This document shows, piece after piece, positions 53,827 through 64,000 of a DNA stretch of 64,000 nucleotides (positions are counted from its first letter, which is position 1; each line of letters begins with the position of its first letter). The notes beneath the pieces were generated by a model. The model made no database searches and was not told the origin of the DNA. It saw nothing but the letters and a program-made list of their open reading frames with translations. A program made the translations under genes and the position numbers. This DNA comes from Akebia trifoliata (taxonomy: Eukaryota > Streptophyta > Magnoliopsida > Ranunculales > Lardizabalaceae): assembly GCA_017979445.1 (NCBI GenBank), contig CM030706.1, positions 23,143,884-23,207,883 of the forward strand. Reading direction: 5' to 3'.

Positions 53827-54299
53827 AATTTACCAAAACGGTAAAGTTTTTGAAATTATTTACCAAAACGGTACACTATTCAAAATATTTTCTAAAATGG
53901 TAATTTTACCGTTTTCGGAATTAATTTTTTTTACCAAAACGGTAAAAACAGTAAAATGTATTTTTTTTATACCGAAAATACCCTTTTTTTGTTTTACATA
54001 TGTATTTATAATTTTAACTTTAAAAAAATGAAAATCCAAGTTAAAAGATTCACTCTCTTTTGGTAATCCAACAATCATATGTATTTACAATTTTTTTTTA
54101 CCAAAATCAATTTTATTTTTTTAATTTAAGTCAAAATAAAAAAGGGTATTTTCGTTAAAAAAAAATACATTTTACTGTTTTTACCGTTTTGATAAAAAAA
54201 ATTAATTCCGAAAACGGTAAAATTACCATTTTCGGAAATATTTTGAATAGTGTACCGTTTTGGTAAATAAACGAAAAGTTGTGCATGTTTTGGTAAATC
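53827..54299. mobile_element. long-TIR hairpin MITE
   Basis: The arms 53827-53975 and 54152-54299 are reverse complements for roughly 145 bases with few mismatches. They contain TACCAAAACGGTACACTATT and CGGTAATTTTACCGTTTTCG on the left, mirrored on the right. The 180-bp loop is AT-rich. Long terminal inverted repeats without coding capacity suggest a Mutator-like MITE; no target duplication was identified. Transcribed, it would fold into one long hairpin. Confidence 0.75.
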
Positions 54300-55830
54300 T
54301 GCCAATAAAATATGTATTAAAATGAAGAAATAATGCAATGAAAAATCTTAATTAGTGAAATAATTTTTCATTTCTTTTGGTTATGCAAAGAACATTAGTG
54401 GTCCGTAATTAGTAGGTGAAGGTGGGTTTCACACATGAAGACATTAAACAACTTAATTATGAAGGTGGCATCTTCCCAGATTAGACTTACTTGCACTTGT
54501 CCTCTATGAACTCTTTCTGTGACACGGAGTCGGAAATTGTTGTAACATAGCAACTTGTGTGCAATATGTAAAGTCAAAGCTCCCATCCTGCACCCCAGAT
54601 CAAGGATGCTTTATCCATCTTTTATTTGAGTCCTCTCCAAGTATAAATCCATCATTGCTATCCCACCCTCGTCTAACGACATTCCTTCATCCTCAAAATA
54701 AGAATAGCTGTAAAAGAATAAAATTTGAATATTTTGTTAATTTCTAATGAAATTTAAAATAACTAAATAACAGTGGGGCTGTCATGGATTGGGTCCAATA
54801 AGATCAGTTGGACTTTTAATTGGATCATAATATTAAGATCCAAATCAATTGGATAGCATTCGGATGAGGACAAGATCGGATAAAATCTTATTTGATATAG
54901 AAAATATAAATAAACTTCATATAAATATTTTAAATACATAATATATTTTACATAATTTCTCACATTTTATGAGATCGGGATACATATGGTTCATATATCC
55001 ATTATCCAAATTTGAAGTGATCGAAGATATCAGATTTCGAGTTTGATCCGATCCATCAACTGCCCTACCCAAACAAACATTCAAAATTTTCAAAGTTGCC
55101 ATCTTTGACCTTTTGCTTTGACAATGTCTGGTTAAATAGTGAAATGAGACTTCACTTTAAAAAATTTATTATAACCAATTTTTAAATTTCCAATTTAGAG
55201 GCATAATTTTAATCAGTTTAATGCTTTCAAGAGGTTGCTTGTGTCTGATGGTTTTTCTATGCTTCCTAACTTCGTGTTCTAATACATTAAATATGTCTAA
55301 TAACCCACAACTAGAATTCACTTGCATCTTCTAGTTTGCAGATGTAGGAGCCAATATTCTTTAGTGCACCCAGGTTACACACCAACAAAACTCTCAACAG
55401 ACTAGGGGCTTGCAAGTGAAAAAAAGAAGAAAAGTGCCAAGCAATACTTGCTAGTGTTTATCTATTATTTACCTATTTTCTAATTCAAGTGAATCTCATA
55501 TCCCAATTTACCATTTATGAAAAATATTTGTATCTTTTACTTCAATTAAATTAGTCTTTTATATTTGAATAGTATAGTTTCATATTTGTTTAACTTCTAG
55601 AAGTAATTTCAATAAGTTTGTGTGAATCAAATCAATCTCATTTATCAGGCAAAAAAGAAAGATAAATTTTAGTAGGACACCTACTCACATTGCAGGCATT
55701 CATGGATGCACATCAGAAACCACCTCCACCATTGCAAAGTTCACCAAAAGAAATATCTACAGAAATATTTAAAGCATTTTTAAAGGATGTTGTAGCTATA
55801 ACATATGCAGTAGGGGGGGGGGGGGCATAT
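54300..55830. other. non-coding, possible hAT-like fragment and exon-like piece
   Basis: Ends TGGGGCTGTCATGGATTGGG (54773) and, inward-read, TAGGGCAGTTGATGGATCGG (about 55064) could be a small hAT-like MITE, but no good duplication flanks it. At 55698, after TTGCAG, a short frame reads MDAHQKPPPPLQSSPKEIST, possibly an exon; it is too short to assign. A 13-G run lies at 55813-55825. Confidence 0.35.
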
Positions 55831-55892
55831 CTGCATGGATAAGATACAAATAAATTAGCAAAAGTATCTAAAAGAAATCGAAGCTAAATCAA

Positions 55893-58087
55893 AAAATTGC
55901 TTCAAATTAATTGTGTATTCCTACTATTTCAAGCGTTCCAGGAGTGTCCCATTTGATTTTTGCGGATGATGTCTTGATCTTTGCAAATAATGATGTATCT
56001 TCAGCTTCATCTATTCAAGATGTCTTGAATCTCTTCTATAATGTTTCTTGTCTTAAAGTTAATGAGGATAAGAGTCAAGTGTTTTTTAGTGAATCCTGCA
56101 AAAATCAGAATCATATTCTTTCGCTTCTTGGTTTTTTGAAGGGTAACTTTCCTATTAAATATTTGGGTCTCCCCTTATTTTCCTCCAGATTAACTCACTC
56201 ACTTTGTCAACCTTTGATTGATAAAGTTTCCAAAAGGGTAGAAAGGTGGATATCTAAATTGTTATCTTATGCAAGGAGATTAGAGCTCATTAAATCGATT
56301 CTATCGAGTTTCCAAATATATTGATCGGCTTCTTTCAATATCCCGGTGAGTGTCTTGAAAAAAATTGAGATTATTCTTAACAATTTCTTATAGAGTGGTC
56401 TTTCCCTGGTTCGTTATATTCATCCTATTAGTTGGGAAAAATTTTGCAAATCCTTTGATAAGGGAGGTATTGGTATTCGACGACTTAGGGATATCAATAA
56501 AATTGGCAGGGCTAAATTATTTTGGGGCTTGTTGGAAAATAATTCTTTTTGGGCGGAATGGATGAGAGCTCGATATGTGGGAGAGGAGGATATTTGGGGA
56601 TGCCATTCTTCAAATAATGCTTCTTGGGCATGGAGGGGTATCTTGAAAGAAAGAGAGTTTGTGAGGAAGCATGTTCGATTCTTGATTGGAGATGGTGAAG
56701 GCACTAGAATATGGAGAGACCCTTGGTACATGAAGGGAGTATTATTTCTAGATTTGAAAATCGAATTATTAATCAATTCGATAGCCATAAGAATGCAGTG
56801 ATTCGCGATTTCATTGTAGAGAACAGATAGGTGTTTCCGAGACCATATAATGATCGTATGGTAGAAATAATAGATATTATTTCAGCTACTCGAGTCCCTA
56901 AGATGTTATTTCAAGATAGAATAGTATGGAGATAAACAACAAATGGTCTATTTTCTTCGAAATCAGCCTATGAAGTGTTAGATGAATAACGGGAGTCAGT
57001 GGGGTGGAGAAAGATTATATGGAGTAATAAGGGCATTCCACGATATTCTTTTATTGCTTGGTTAGCAATCAAGAGGAAATTATTGACTGTGAAAAACCTT
57101 AATAAGAGAGATTTTAAATGTGTATCTAGGTGTGTATTGTGCTGTAACAATCAGGAGATAAATGATCACATTTTTTTTCAATATCCATATACTAGATAGA
57201 TATGGAAACAATGTTTGCAAAGGTTTGGAATAATAAGAGTTGGTATGAGAAAAATTGAGGAAGAAGTGTAGGTTATTAACAATATTTTGTTTTAGAAAAA
57301 ACATATTAAACAGATGTTGTATTTAACGTTTTGTGCAGTGATCTACCTATGCTGGAAAGAAAGAAATCAGCGGTTTTTTGTTGAATTGTTTGTTCAAAAA
57401 GTGGTGATTCTAAAATAAGTGGAAGAGGTAGTGAGGTTTCGGTTTGATGGGATGAAAGTTGTCAATAAAAATATAGAAGTAACACTGCAAATCTTGAAGA
57501 ACTGGTCATGTGGGTTTTCTTTGGTACCAAATATAGTTCAACGACTCTCGTGGGTTCCCCCAGTGAACAACGTGTTGAAGATAAATACCGATGGATCATT
57601 ATCAAGTCAAGGGACTGGTTTTGGATTCATTAGGAGAGATAAAAATGGAGTTATTCATTTTGCTGCTTGGAGTAATAGTGAGGGAGGAGACATAATTCAA
57701 ATTGAACTTCAATCGATACTTGAAGCTATGCGTTTTGCAAAAATGAGAGAATTCAAACGAATTCTGATCTCATCAGATTCGTTGTATTCTATTAAGTGCA
57801 TAAATGTTGAGACTAGTCCTTCATGGAAGTATACTGAAATGTTGATGGAAATTGTAGTCATAGCCCAAGACTTTGATGAATGTAATTTTGAATTCCAATG
57901 GAAAGAAGCAAACAGGGCAACAGATTTTTTAGCAAAATTGGGGGCTGATTTGGATGAGTTTTTAATATTTTAGGATAATTCTAATGTTCCTTATGATCTT
58001 CTAAGAATTGTTGAAGAAGATAATGCTTGCAAATACACTCATTAGTAGTGCTTTTTAGGGAGGGACCCTTCAACCCTAGCTTATCAA
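55893..58087 (+). mobile_element. plant L1-type LINE with RNase H, 5'-truncated
   Basis: The RT C-terminal half begins near 55911: VSHLIFADDVLIFANN carries the catalytic FADD, followed by LKVNEDKSQVFFSE and FPIKYLGLPLF. Further on are ISWEKFCKSFDKGGIGIRRL (about 56430) and a zinc-binding zf-RVT segment near 57000-57200 (FIAWLAIKRKLLTVKNLNKR, CVLCCNNQEINDHIFF). A plant-type RNase H domain follows at about 57560-57960 (LKINTDGSLSSQGTGFGFIR, FQWKEANRATDFLAKLGADL). At least three stops (for example 56321 and 56391) and several shifts break it. The endonuclease and ORF1 are absent, typical of 5' truncation. It ends in a TA repeat. Confidence 0.85.
57419..57973 (+). pseudogene. LINE RNase H domain, longest open part
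   Basis: A 184-codon open stretch within the LINE, starting at GTG and so not an independent gene. It has the RVT_3-type RNase H fold: TDGS near residue 58, an Ile-Glu-Leu-Gln block near 100, SSDSLYSIKCI near 120 and WKEANRATDFLAKLG near 160. Catalytic Asp/Glu/Asp positions look preserved. Confidence 0.8.
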
Positions 58088-58133
<46 letters not shown>

Positions 58134-58573
58134 AAATATGATTTGTGAGTTAAAACCATATATAACCATATATATATATATATATATATATATTTAACTT
58201 TACTAAGATCTAGAGTTAACCAACATTGAAGAATCTTCTAGTGAGGAGTATTTTGGTAATTTATATGTTACATTGTTTTAAAAACTATAGCAATAACTCA
58301 ATATGGATAATGAATAGTTATAGCTGGCACGACCAACTCCTCGACACCCATAGATGCAGACCTCAAATGTATGCCCTCCTTCTTGCAACCCCATTTAAGA
58401 AACTCTCCTAGCTTCACAGTCTGCATGGATAACATACAAATAAATTAGCAAAAGTATCTAAAAGAAATCGAAGCCAAACATCCAAACTTTTAAAGCAACT
58501 AAATTGAAATATGATTTGTGAGTTAAAACCATATATATATATATAATATATATATATAATATATATATATAAC
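58088..58573. repeat. TA microsatellites
   Basis: Pure or near-pure TA runs at 58088-58131, 58170-58192 and 58536-58571. The first marks the 3' end of the LINE. The other two are the same site in the two copies of the tandem duplication, differing in length. Confidence 0.9.
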
Positions 58574-58796
58574 TTTACTAAGATCTGGAGTTAACCAACA
58601 TTGAAGAATTTTCTAGTGTGAGTATTTTGGTAATTTATATGTTACATTGTTTTAAAAACTATAGCAATAACTCAATATGGATAATGAGTAGTTATAGCTG
58701 GCACAACCAACTCCTTGACACCCATAGATGCAGACCTCAAATGTATGCCCTCCTTCTTGCAACCCCATTTAAGAAACTCTCCTAGCTTCACAGTCT

Positions 58797-60870
58797 GATG
58801 GCATATATACGGTCATCCAACTACATGACATAATTAATAATGTATATAAAGAAACAAGAAAACAACTTAAAACATCAGGGCCAACATTTTATTTAGTGTA
58901 CATCAAGTTATATCACTAATTAACCAATACAAATCAGTCCCTCTGCTAGACCTGAATTTCAATCTCTAGGGTTTATGAAATTTCTCCTTTTTCTATGGTT
59001 TCCATTCTCCTCAAGAGGTTTTAGAAGTTAGAATAGATAAAACAAATTACAAATCCTTCGAAATTACTTACTACCAAAACCAGTCTCGCTTCAAGAGCTG
59101 AATGTCTCTTCCGTCCTCTAACAAGAATGGAGTTGAGAAGAAGCATGGGCTTATGAAATTGCACAATCACAGAATCGAAAACTCAAACTTTTATATAAAA
59201 AAATGTTGACCCAATCCTCTCTTTATCTTTCCTTATTATCTCTCAAATTTCATTTTTTCCATTAAAAAAAATAATACTAATCAACCTAAATAACTCTTCA
59301 AATGCTGAAAATCCAAATAAGATAGCATAGTAATTATACCATGCACGTAAGAGATTTACATAAATCAAACAAACCCTAATTTAAATCCCAATAACAAGTA
59401 GAAATGACCCTTGAAATCTATAATAAATAGAGAAACAATCAAATAAGATAGAACAGAGCATCATTAATTGAAGGTTACCAAATCTTGAATCACTTGAACA
59501 CAAAAGAAGTTGAAATTTCCGAGATCAAGCTAGAAAATACTAAACCTTACAAAACAGGACTTAAAGCACTTCAAAATTCACAGAGATCTTCATAAACAGA
59601 GGAAAGAAAGAGAAAATAAAAGATTAATAGCTTAACTAATTTATGAAAGATAAGAAGAAAAAAAGCCTAAATACTATTCAAGTTGATTTTACTTGTAAGA
59701 ATTTCCTTGTGAGTGCACTAATTTGATCATAAATAAAGGGATCTTGATGGTAATTTATCACCTCATTTGCTTTTGCAATCAATATTACCAAGAAGTGCAT
59801 GTTAAGGTGGTAATTTACTTCTAAGATATTTTTATTGAGAAGCTTTAAGGGTATAAGGGTCTACACACCACAATTTTTTGCTTTATTTGCATGGGATATA
59901 TAACGTGAGACTTTGCCTAATTTATCTCTAATGGAGGGACGGAGATGGAATTTCCCCATCAATTTAGGAGATAATTTGTCTCTAAAGCTATCCAAAGTAA
60001 AGGTGGTCCGAGGAAAAGCGGAGAATTTGTGCAAAGTGGAGATGTGGAACAAATTTCATAATAGAATTCTGTCAAATATGATGAGATCCGTCCCTAGGCA
60101 CGAACCAGACCATTTTTACACTGGTCAATGCCTTTTGACAGTCAAGTTTCTGCCTGTTTTGCTTATTGGTTAACTTGTTGATCAGCTTCAACACTTGCAT
60201 TAAATATCTTAGGTAAATATGATTCTCATTTAGAATCCAATAATAAATGATATTTACTTAAATGATATTTAATGTACATAAGGAAATACCCTCAATTTGC
60301 ATCCAATAAAAAATGTTCCCAAGCCCTAGATCTAAATGAATGAAAATCCAAAATTCCAACTTTCAAATGGCAAGGTTTTTTTTTCCAAATCTTCAAATTT
60401 GATAAATATTTATATGCCAAAACATTGCTAAAACACAAAAGTCTCGTAAATTTTCTCTTTCTTCTAGATGGTTTTTGGTTATGGTGAAAAAATGATAAAA
60501 TTCATCAAATTTGATCAACTCTTTGAAGAGTTTGTGCACATTTGGCCAATTTCTCAATTATCCTCATATATAATTGAGCATTGTAAATCATCTGCATAAT
60601 CAACACGTTATGTCCATCTTTCTAGTTGATGATTCAAGTGGACATGTCTTGGTCTAAAATCTGTCTTTGAAATATTCTCTCATCTGTGGTGACGCTCCCT
60701 GTATAAGGCATACCTTTTTCATTATGGACCATTGACTCGTTTAACTTATTATCCTTCCTTTGAACTCCTGTACTTTTCACCCACATCAAAGCCAAAAATA
60801 ACAGAGGAGTTTTACCTATTTAACTAAAATTGGATCTTAAAAACTACAATATGACACCATAATAACCTAC
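58797..60870. other. non-coding
   Basis: No gene recognised on either strand. The open frame at 59913-60173 and its antisense partner match nothing known. Confidence 0.5.
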
Positions 60871-60874
60871 CTTA

Positions 60875-61060
60875 TAGTGCCTCGGTCCGCTTGTAGATCA
60901 TCTTTGACCCATAGGTTCGTGCTTTTGAACTTTTGAATTTGATTTGGAGCTGTCACCTAGTTTACATCTACGGACCATGATCACACTGAATTGGATTTGA
61001 CTCGGAACTATGATAGAGATTTATTTGGGTACACCAAGAGGAATAGACATCTTCATATTC
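60875..61060. repeat. divergent Tat-type LTR fragment
   Basis: The order GTGCCTCGGTCCGC, TTTGACCCATAGG, TTGGAGCTGTCACCTAGTTT then CGGACCATG parallels the LTR of X/Z (GCGGATCC, TTTTGACCCTTGAGG, TTTGGGAGTCGCCACCTAGT, GGTCTAGGAACC). It is much diverged and lacks both ends. Confidence 0.45.
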
Positions 61061-62261
61061 ATTGAGTTATAAAATGGCAACTCACCGCAACTATCATGCC
61101 ACTTGATTAAACCTACTGTCATAGCATCCCTACAACAAATAGACCAGGATATAAGAGTCCAAAGTAAATGATTCTACAATAGATATACATAATGAAGAAA
61201 AAGAAAACAAATCTTATTAGAACAACAATCACCAAAAGTCATTTATGTGGTATTTTCAAGCTTTTGTTATCTAAAATTAAACACAGAAAGTGGGCATCTA
61301 AAGGAATTAAAACAACAAAGAACAACATATGTACCTTCAAGTTTGTAAATCCTATTGAAAAGGTTGAAGCCTTACATATAGCAGCAATACATTATCTATA
61401 ATTATGAAAGTAATCACCTATGACAGTTCAAACCCAAACTTGGCTTCAGATAACAGTAGCAAGCATAGTGGAGTTACAATACTTTTAAAATTTGAGATTG
61501 ATGGTACAATAGTAAAATGTATGAGGACAAATTTGTGACAACCTAGTCATATTGATGTCATCTGCACAAATGGATGCAAAGAATGAATTATACATATTAC
61601 TTGAATATAGTTTAATAATTGTGCATTTTTTCAAAAAAGATACCACCACTATGAAATTCCAATTTCAAGATAAATTTTCCATAACTAAAAAAAAAATAAC
61701 CAATTGAAAAGCAAAGTGTGTGTGTCCATGTCTATATGTGTGTGTAGTGCACCTGGATGTCCATCAATAAATAAACAAAATGTCTCTTCAATCCAAGATT
61801 GGAGCTTGTTATTTATTGAGGGATGGATTCAAGATTCATAAATCAATTGATCAAGGAGTGAAAGTTTTACATTTAAAAATAGAGAACTGTGTAACAAGTC
61901 AAGACATAACCAAACTTGTCCTTTAGAAGGTAAATTTTCTAAGCAATTAGTAACAACACCATAACCACTCAATTAAGTACCAATCCTCATAGAAGAGGCA
62001 AAAAGGTTTGCCACTATTGATTCTAGACGATCACTTTCCTATATAAATAAAGAGTAAAGAATCCAAACCATGACCAATCAAATCTAAAACACAGCTAGAA
62101 CTAGTTTTTCTAAGGGGAAAATAGGTTATTCAAACTCACCTTCTGAGAATAAAAATGTTAGAGAGAGGTTAAGGATGTTTCAACTTTCATTGAAACATAC
62201 TTTCTTATATATATATAATTGATATACAGAATAGCCAAAGAGGAACATGTATAGAACCAAA
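61061..62261. other. non-coding
   Basis: Nothing recognised. A TG microsatellite lies around 61718-61745. Confidence 0.5.
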
Positions 62262-62515
62262 CACTACACAAAATATGGCTATCTTAAATGGTTTTGAACT
62301 GTTCTAATATTAGTATAAAACGGCTTTAGGACCATTCCTTATCGAGGCATCACAAATGAATTGGAAGGGTTTAAGGCCATTTTAAATTTTGGAGTCTGGA
62401 ACGGCTTAAACCCATTCCAAATGTATCATAATTAAAACGACCATAAGCCGTTTCATATGTATATGAACTGTAACAATTTAAGAACCGTTACAAATTTTAA
62501 ATTAGGGAAGGAAAA
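62262..62515 (+). mobile_element. orphan CACTA-like terminus
   Basis: CACTACACAAAATATGGC at 62262 is a CACTA-type start. It is followed by repeated units, in both orientations, of the form AACGGCTT.A..CCATTCC (about 62328, 62352, 62402, 62445). The opposite end of this family was not found. Confidence 0.5.
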
Positions 62516-62814
62516 AAAAAACCCATTATGATAACAAGGCATCCATAAGGTGATTCATCAAAATATTTATAGAACACAAAATATTAAAAATCATCTGAAA
62601 AAAATGAGTATTTCAATAAATTTTCTACTTTACAAATATTGATATTTATTATAAAATAAGATCACCAACGGTTAAAAATTGAAAAATCAAATGAACTCTG
62701 AACCATAACATTTGAACACAGCTGAAATCAACTTGTCCACCAGCTGAAACCATCTTCTCTATCCCCTCCTCACACACTTCTTCACCAGTGACATTGATGC
62801 AATACGTGAAAATT

Positions 62815-63076
62815 GGAAAATTTGACAGAAAAAATTGATGGGCAAAGGCCCACAAATTTTAGAAACTGAACTTTGACAATCTAAGACTGTCAAAATTCTT
62901 GATGTTTCCAGATTTGACAACTTAAAGGTATCAAATTTCTCCCATCCTTCATAAATTTGACAGTTTCGACCTGTCAAAAAAAATTTTGACAATGAAAAAT
63001 TCGACCCCTAGATCCATTGAATTTTATGAAATTTGATGGTCCAATGTCATCAAATTTGGGCTTTTTTCACATTGTG
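62815..63076 (-). mobile_element. second orphan CACTA-like terminus
   Basis: Ends TTTTTTCACATTGTG at 63076, which inward-read is CACAATGTGAAAAAAG, close to the CACTATGTGAAAA style. The preceding 250 bp carry AAATTTGACAGT / ACTGTCAAA units in both orientations. These units differ from those at 62262-62515, so the two ends are from different families. Confidence 0.5.
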
Positions 63077-64000
63077 ATGTAACTCCTCTTCAATCGTTTT
63101 TTACACTCCAAGACAATTCAATCTCTCAATTTGATTGAGATTGTCGTCTTATCGAGAATTTCTAATGTTGCTTTGATGATTTTGGCCTTTCGAAGGATGG
63201 TAACCATGTCAGAATCCATTCAGTCACAATCCCCGTGAGACTTTTGTGTTGTGAGTCAATTTGGTCTCTTCATTTAGATCTTGAAGATCAAGTAGTTGGT
63301 GAGTGATTTCTTCCATCTCATTCAATAGTGCCAACCTCATCGAAGATTAATTGGCCTAAGTTTTGTTCATCGGTGAGACCAAGTTGCCCCATCTCGAAGT
63401 CAGGCCAAGTTTCAACATCCTTCAGGACTATCTTTAGTTCCACATAACTCTAAAATGATTGTCATAAGAACGTTCTTCACAATAAAGAACCATAAACATA
63501 TCAAGATCAAGATCTCAGAATCCATTTATTTCCATTAATAAGCAAGCTTGTGAGATAAAAACACTAGCTTCCACAAACCATATATAAAGTGTGTTGACAT
63601 GTGTTTGATACCCATGGATACGAAAAGGAATCTGATGCAGCAAGTCCTTGTTACATAGATGATAAGTTAACTCACAGAAAATCAACATAATCTGAAACTT
63701 CGAAATCCATCAAAAGTGATTACTAATTATTGGTAAAAAAAATCGATGATCCACATTCTAAATCACTTTTGATGGGGTTAGAAGGTTCAGATTGGGCTAT
63801 TTTTTGTGAGGATGATCTTATCATCATAGAGATCATCTTCACAACAAATCAGCTCAATCCGAATAGTACTATGTATTTTAGAGTGATAGCCACAATCCCC
63901 AGTGTTATCTAGTTAAGAATTAATAAACAAGCCAAGCATTATTTGTCAATAAAGTAAGCACGATACTAAAAATTTTGAAGAAACAAAAGAAAAAATAAGG
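63077..64000. other. non-coding
   Basis: No supported gene on either strand. The open frame at 63730-63912 matches nothing known. Confidence 0.45.

Larger units (their letters stand above)
55831..58794. repeat. tandem duplication, first copy split by LINE
   Basis: Copy 2 is continuous at 58421-58794. Copy 1 is split into 55831-55890 and 58132-58420. The halves match the start (CTGCATGGATAA.ATACAAAT) and the remainder (TTGAAATATGATTTGTGAGT..CTTCACAGT) of copy 2 at high identity. The intervening sequence is the LINE plus a TA microsatellite. Confidence 0.85.

Noticed and set aside
53859..54338. Minus-strand frames in the hairpin MITE
   Set aside because: They read the inverted repeat arms and are low complexity.

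Overview
The window is plant nuclear DNA, most likely from an angiosperm. It holds Sirevirus-type and other Copia retrotransposons, Tat/Ogre-type Gypsy elements, a plant LINE with an RNase H tail, CACTA and hAT-like DNA elements, and broken pieces of plant genes (a UBP6-type ubiquitin protease, a HAT3.1-type PHD-finger protein and a PPR protein). I could not narrow the species further. No intact host gene is supported. No CRISPR array, rRNA gene or tRNA gene was seen. The longest open frames all belong to one young retrotransposon.

Left part, about 1-13000. A Tat/Ogre-like Gypsy element, here called Z, lies on the minus strand from a 3' LTR at 922-2676 to a 5' LTR that starts at 11777 and runs into a 100-N assembly gap at 12497-12596. 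Z has a decayed gag (7468 down to 5979) but no recognisable pol. It also carries a 0.8-kb hAT-like MITE (7754-8536) and a near-complete, one-exon copy of a small plant membrane-protein gene (10952 down to 10548) with a single nonsense codon.

Middle-left, 13000-18600. Fragments of a UBP6-like gene, including two exons with splice sites at 17943-18163, flank a terminal-inverted-repeat element (13341-17903). That element carries PHD-finger exons of a HAT3.1-like gene.

Centre, 18589-45932. This is a nest of transposons. The outermost layer is a minus-strand Copia element (A) whose two LTRs (18589-18836 and 45693-45932) are 27 kb apart yet flanked by the same 5-bp duplication TTTAT. Its pol C-terminus is interrupted by a Tat-family solo LTR (X, 18960-30429, duplication GTGGG/GTAGG). 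X is in turn interrupted by a young, nearly complete Sirevirus (19357-29747, duplication CTTTC) with gag, pol and an envelope-like third ORF. A second Gypsy element (Y, plus strand, ending at 44762) interrupts the gag side of A. The LTR of Y is split by an 8.2-kb CACTA-like element (35091-43319, duplication TTA) carrying a PPR-gene fragment and other exon-like pieces. LTR divergence, roughly 6% for A and about 0.5% for the Sirevirus, fits this order of insertion.

Right part, 46000-64000. This is mostly non-coding. It holds an orphan minus-strand exon (46661-46770), a hAT-like MITE nested in another (49947-51228 and 50083-50672), a frameshifted coiled-coil gene (51551-52350), a hairpin MITE (53827-54299), a 5'-truncated LINE (55893-58087) inserted into one copy of a tandem duplication, and orphan CACTA-like termini near 53565, 62262 and 63076.
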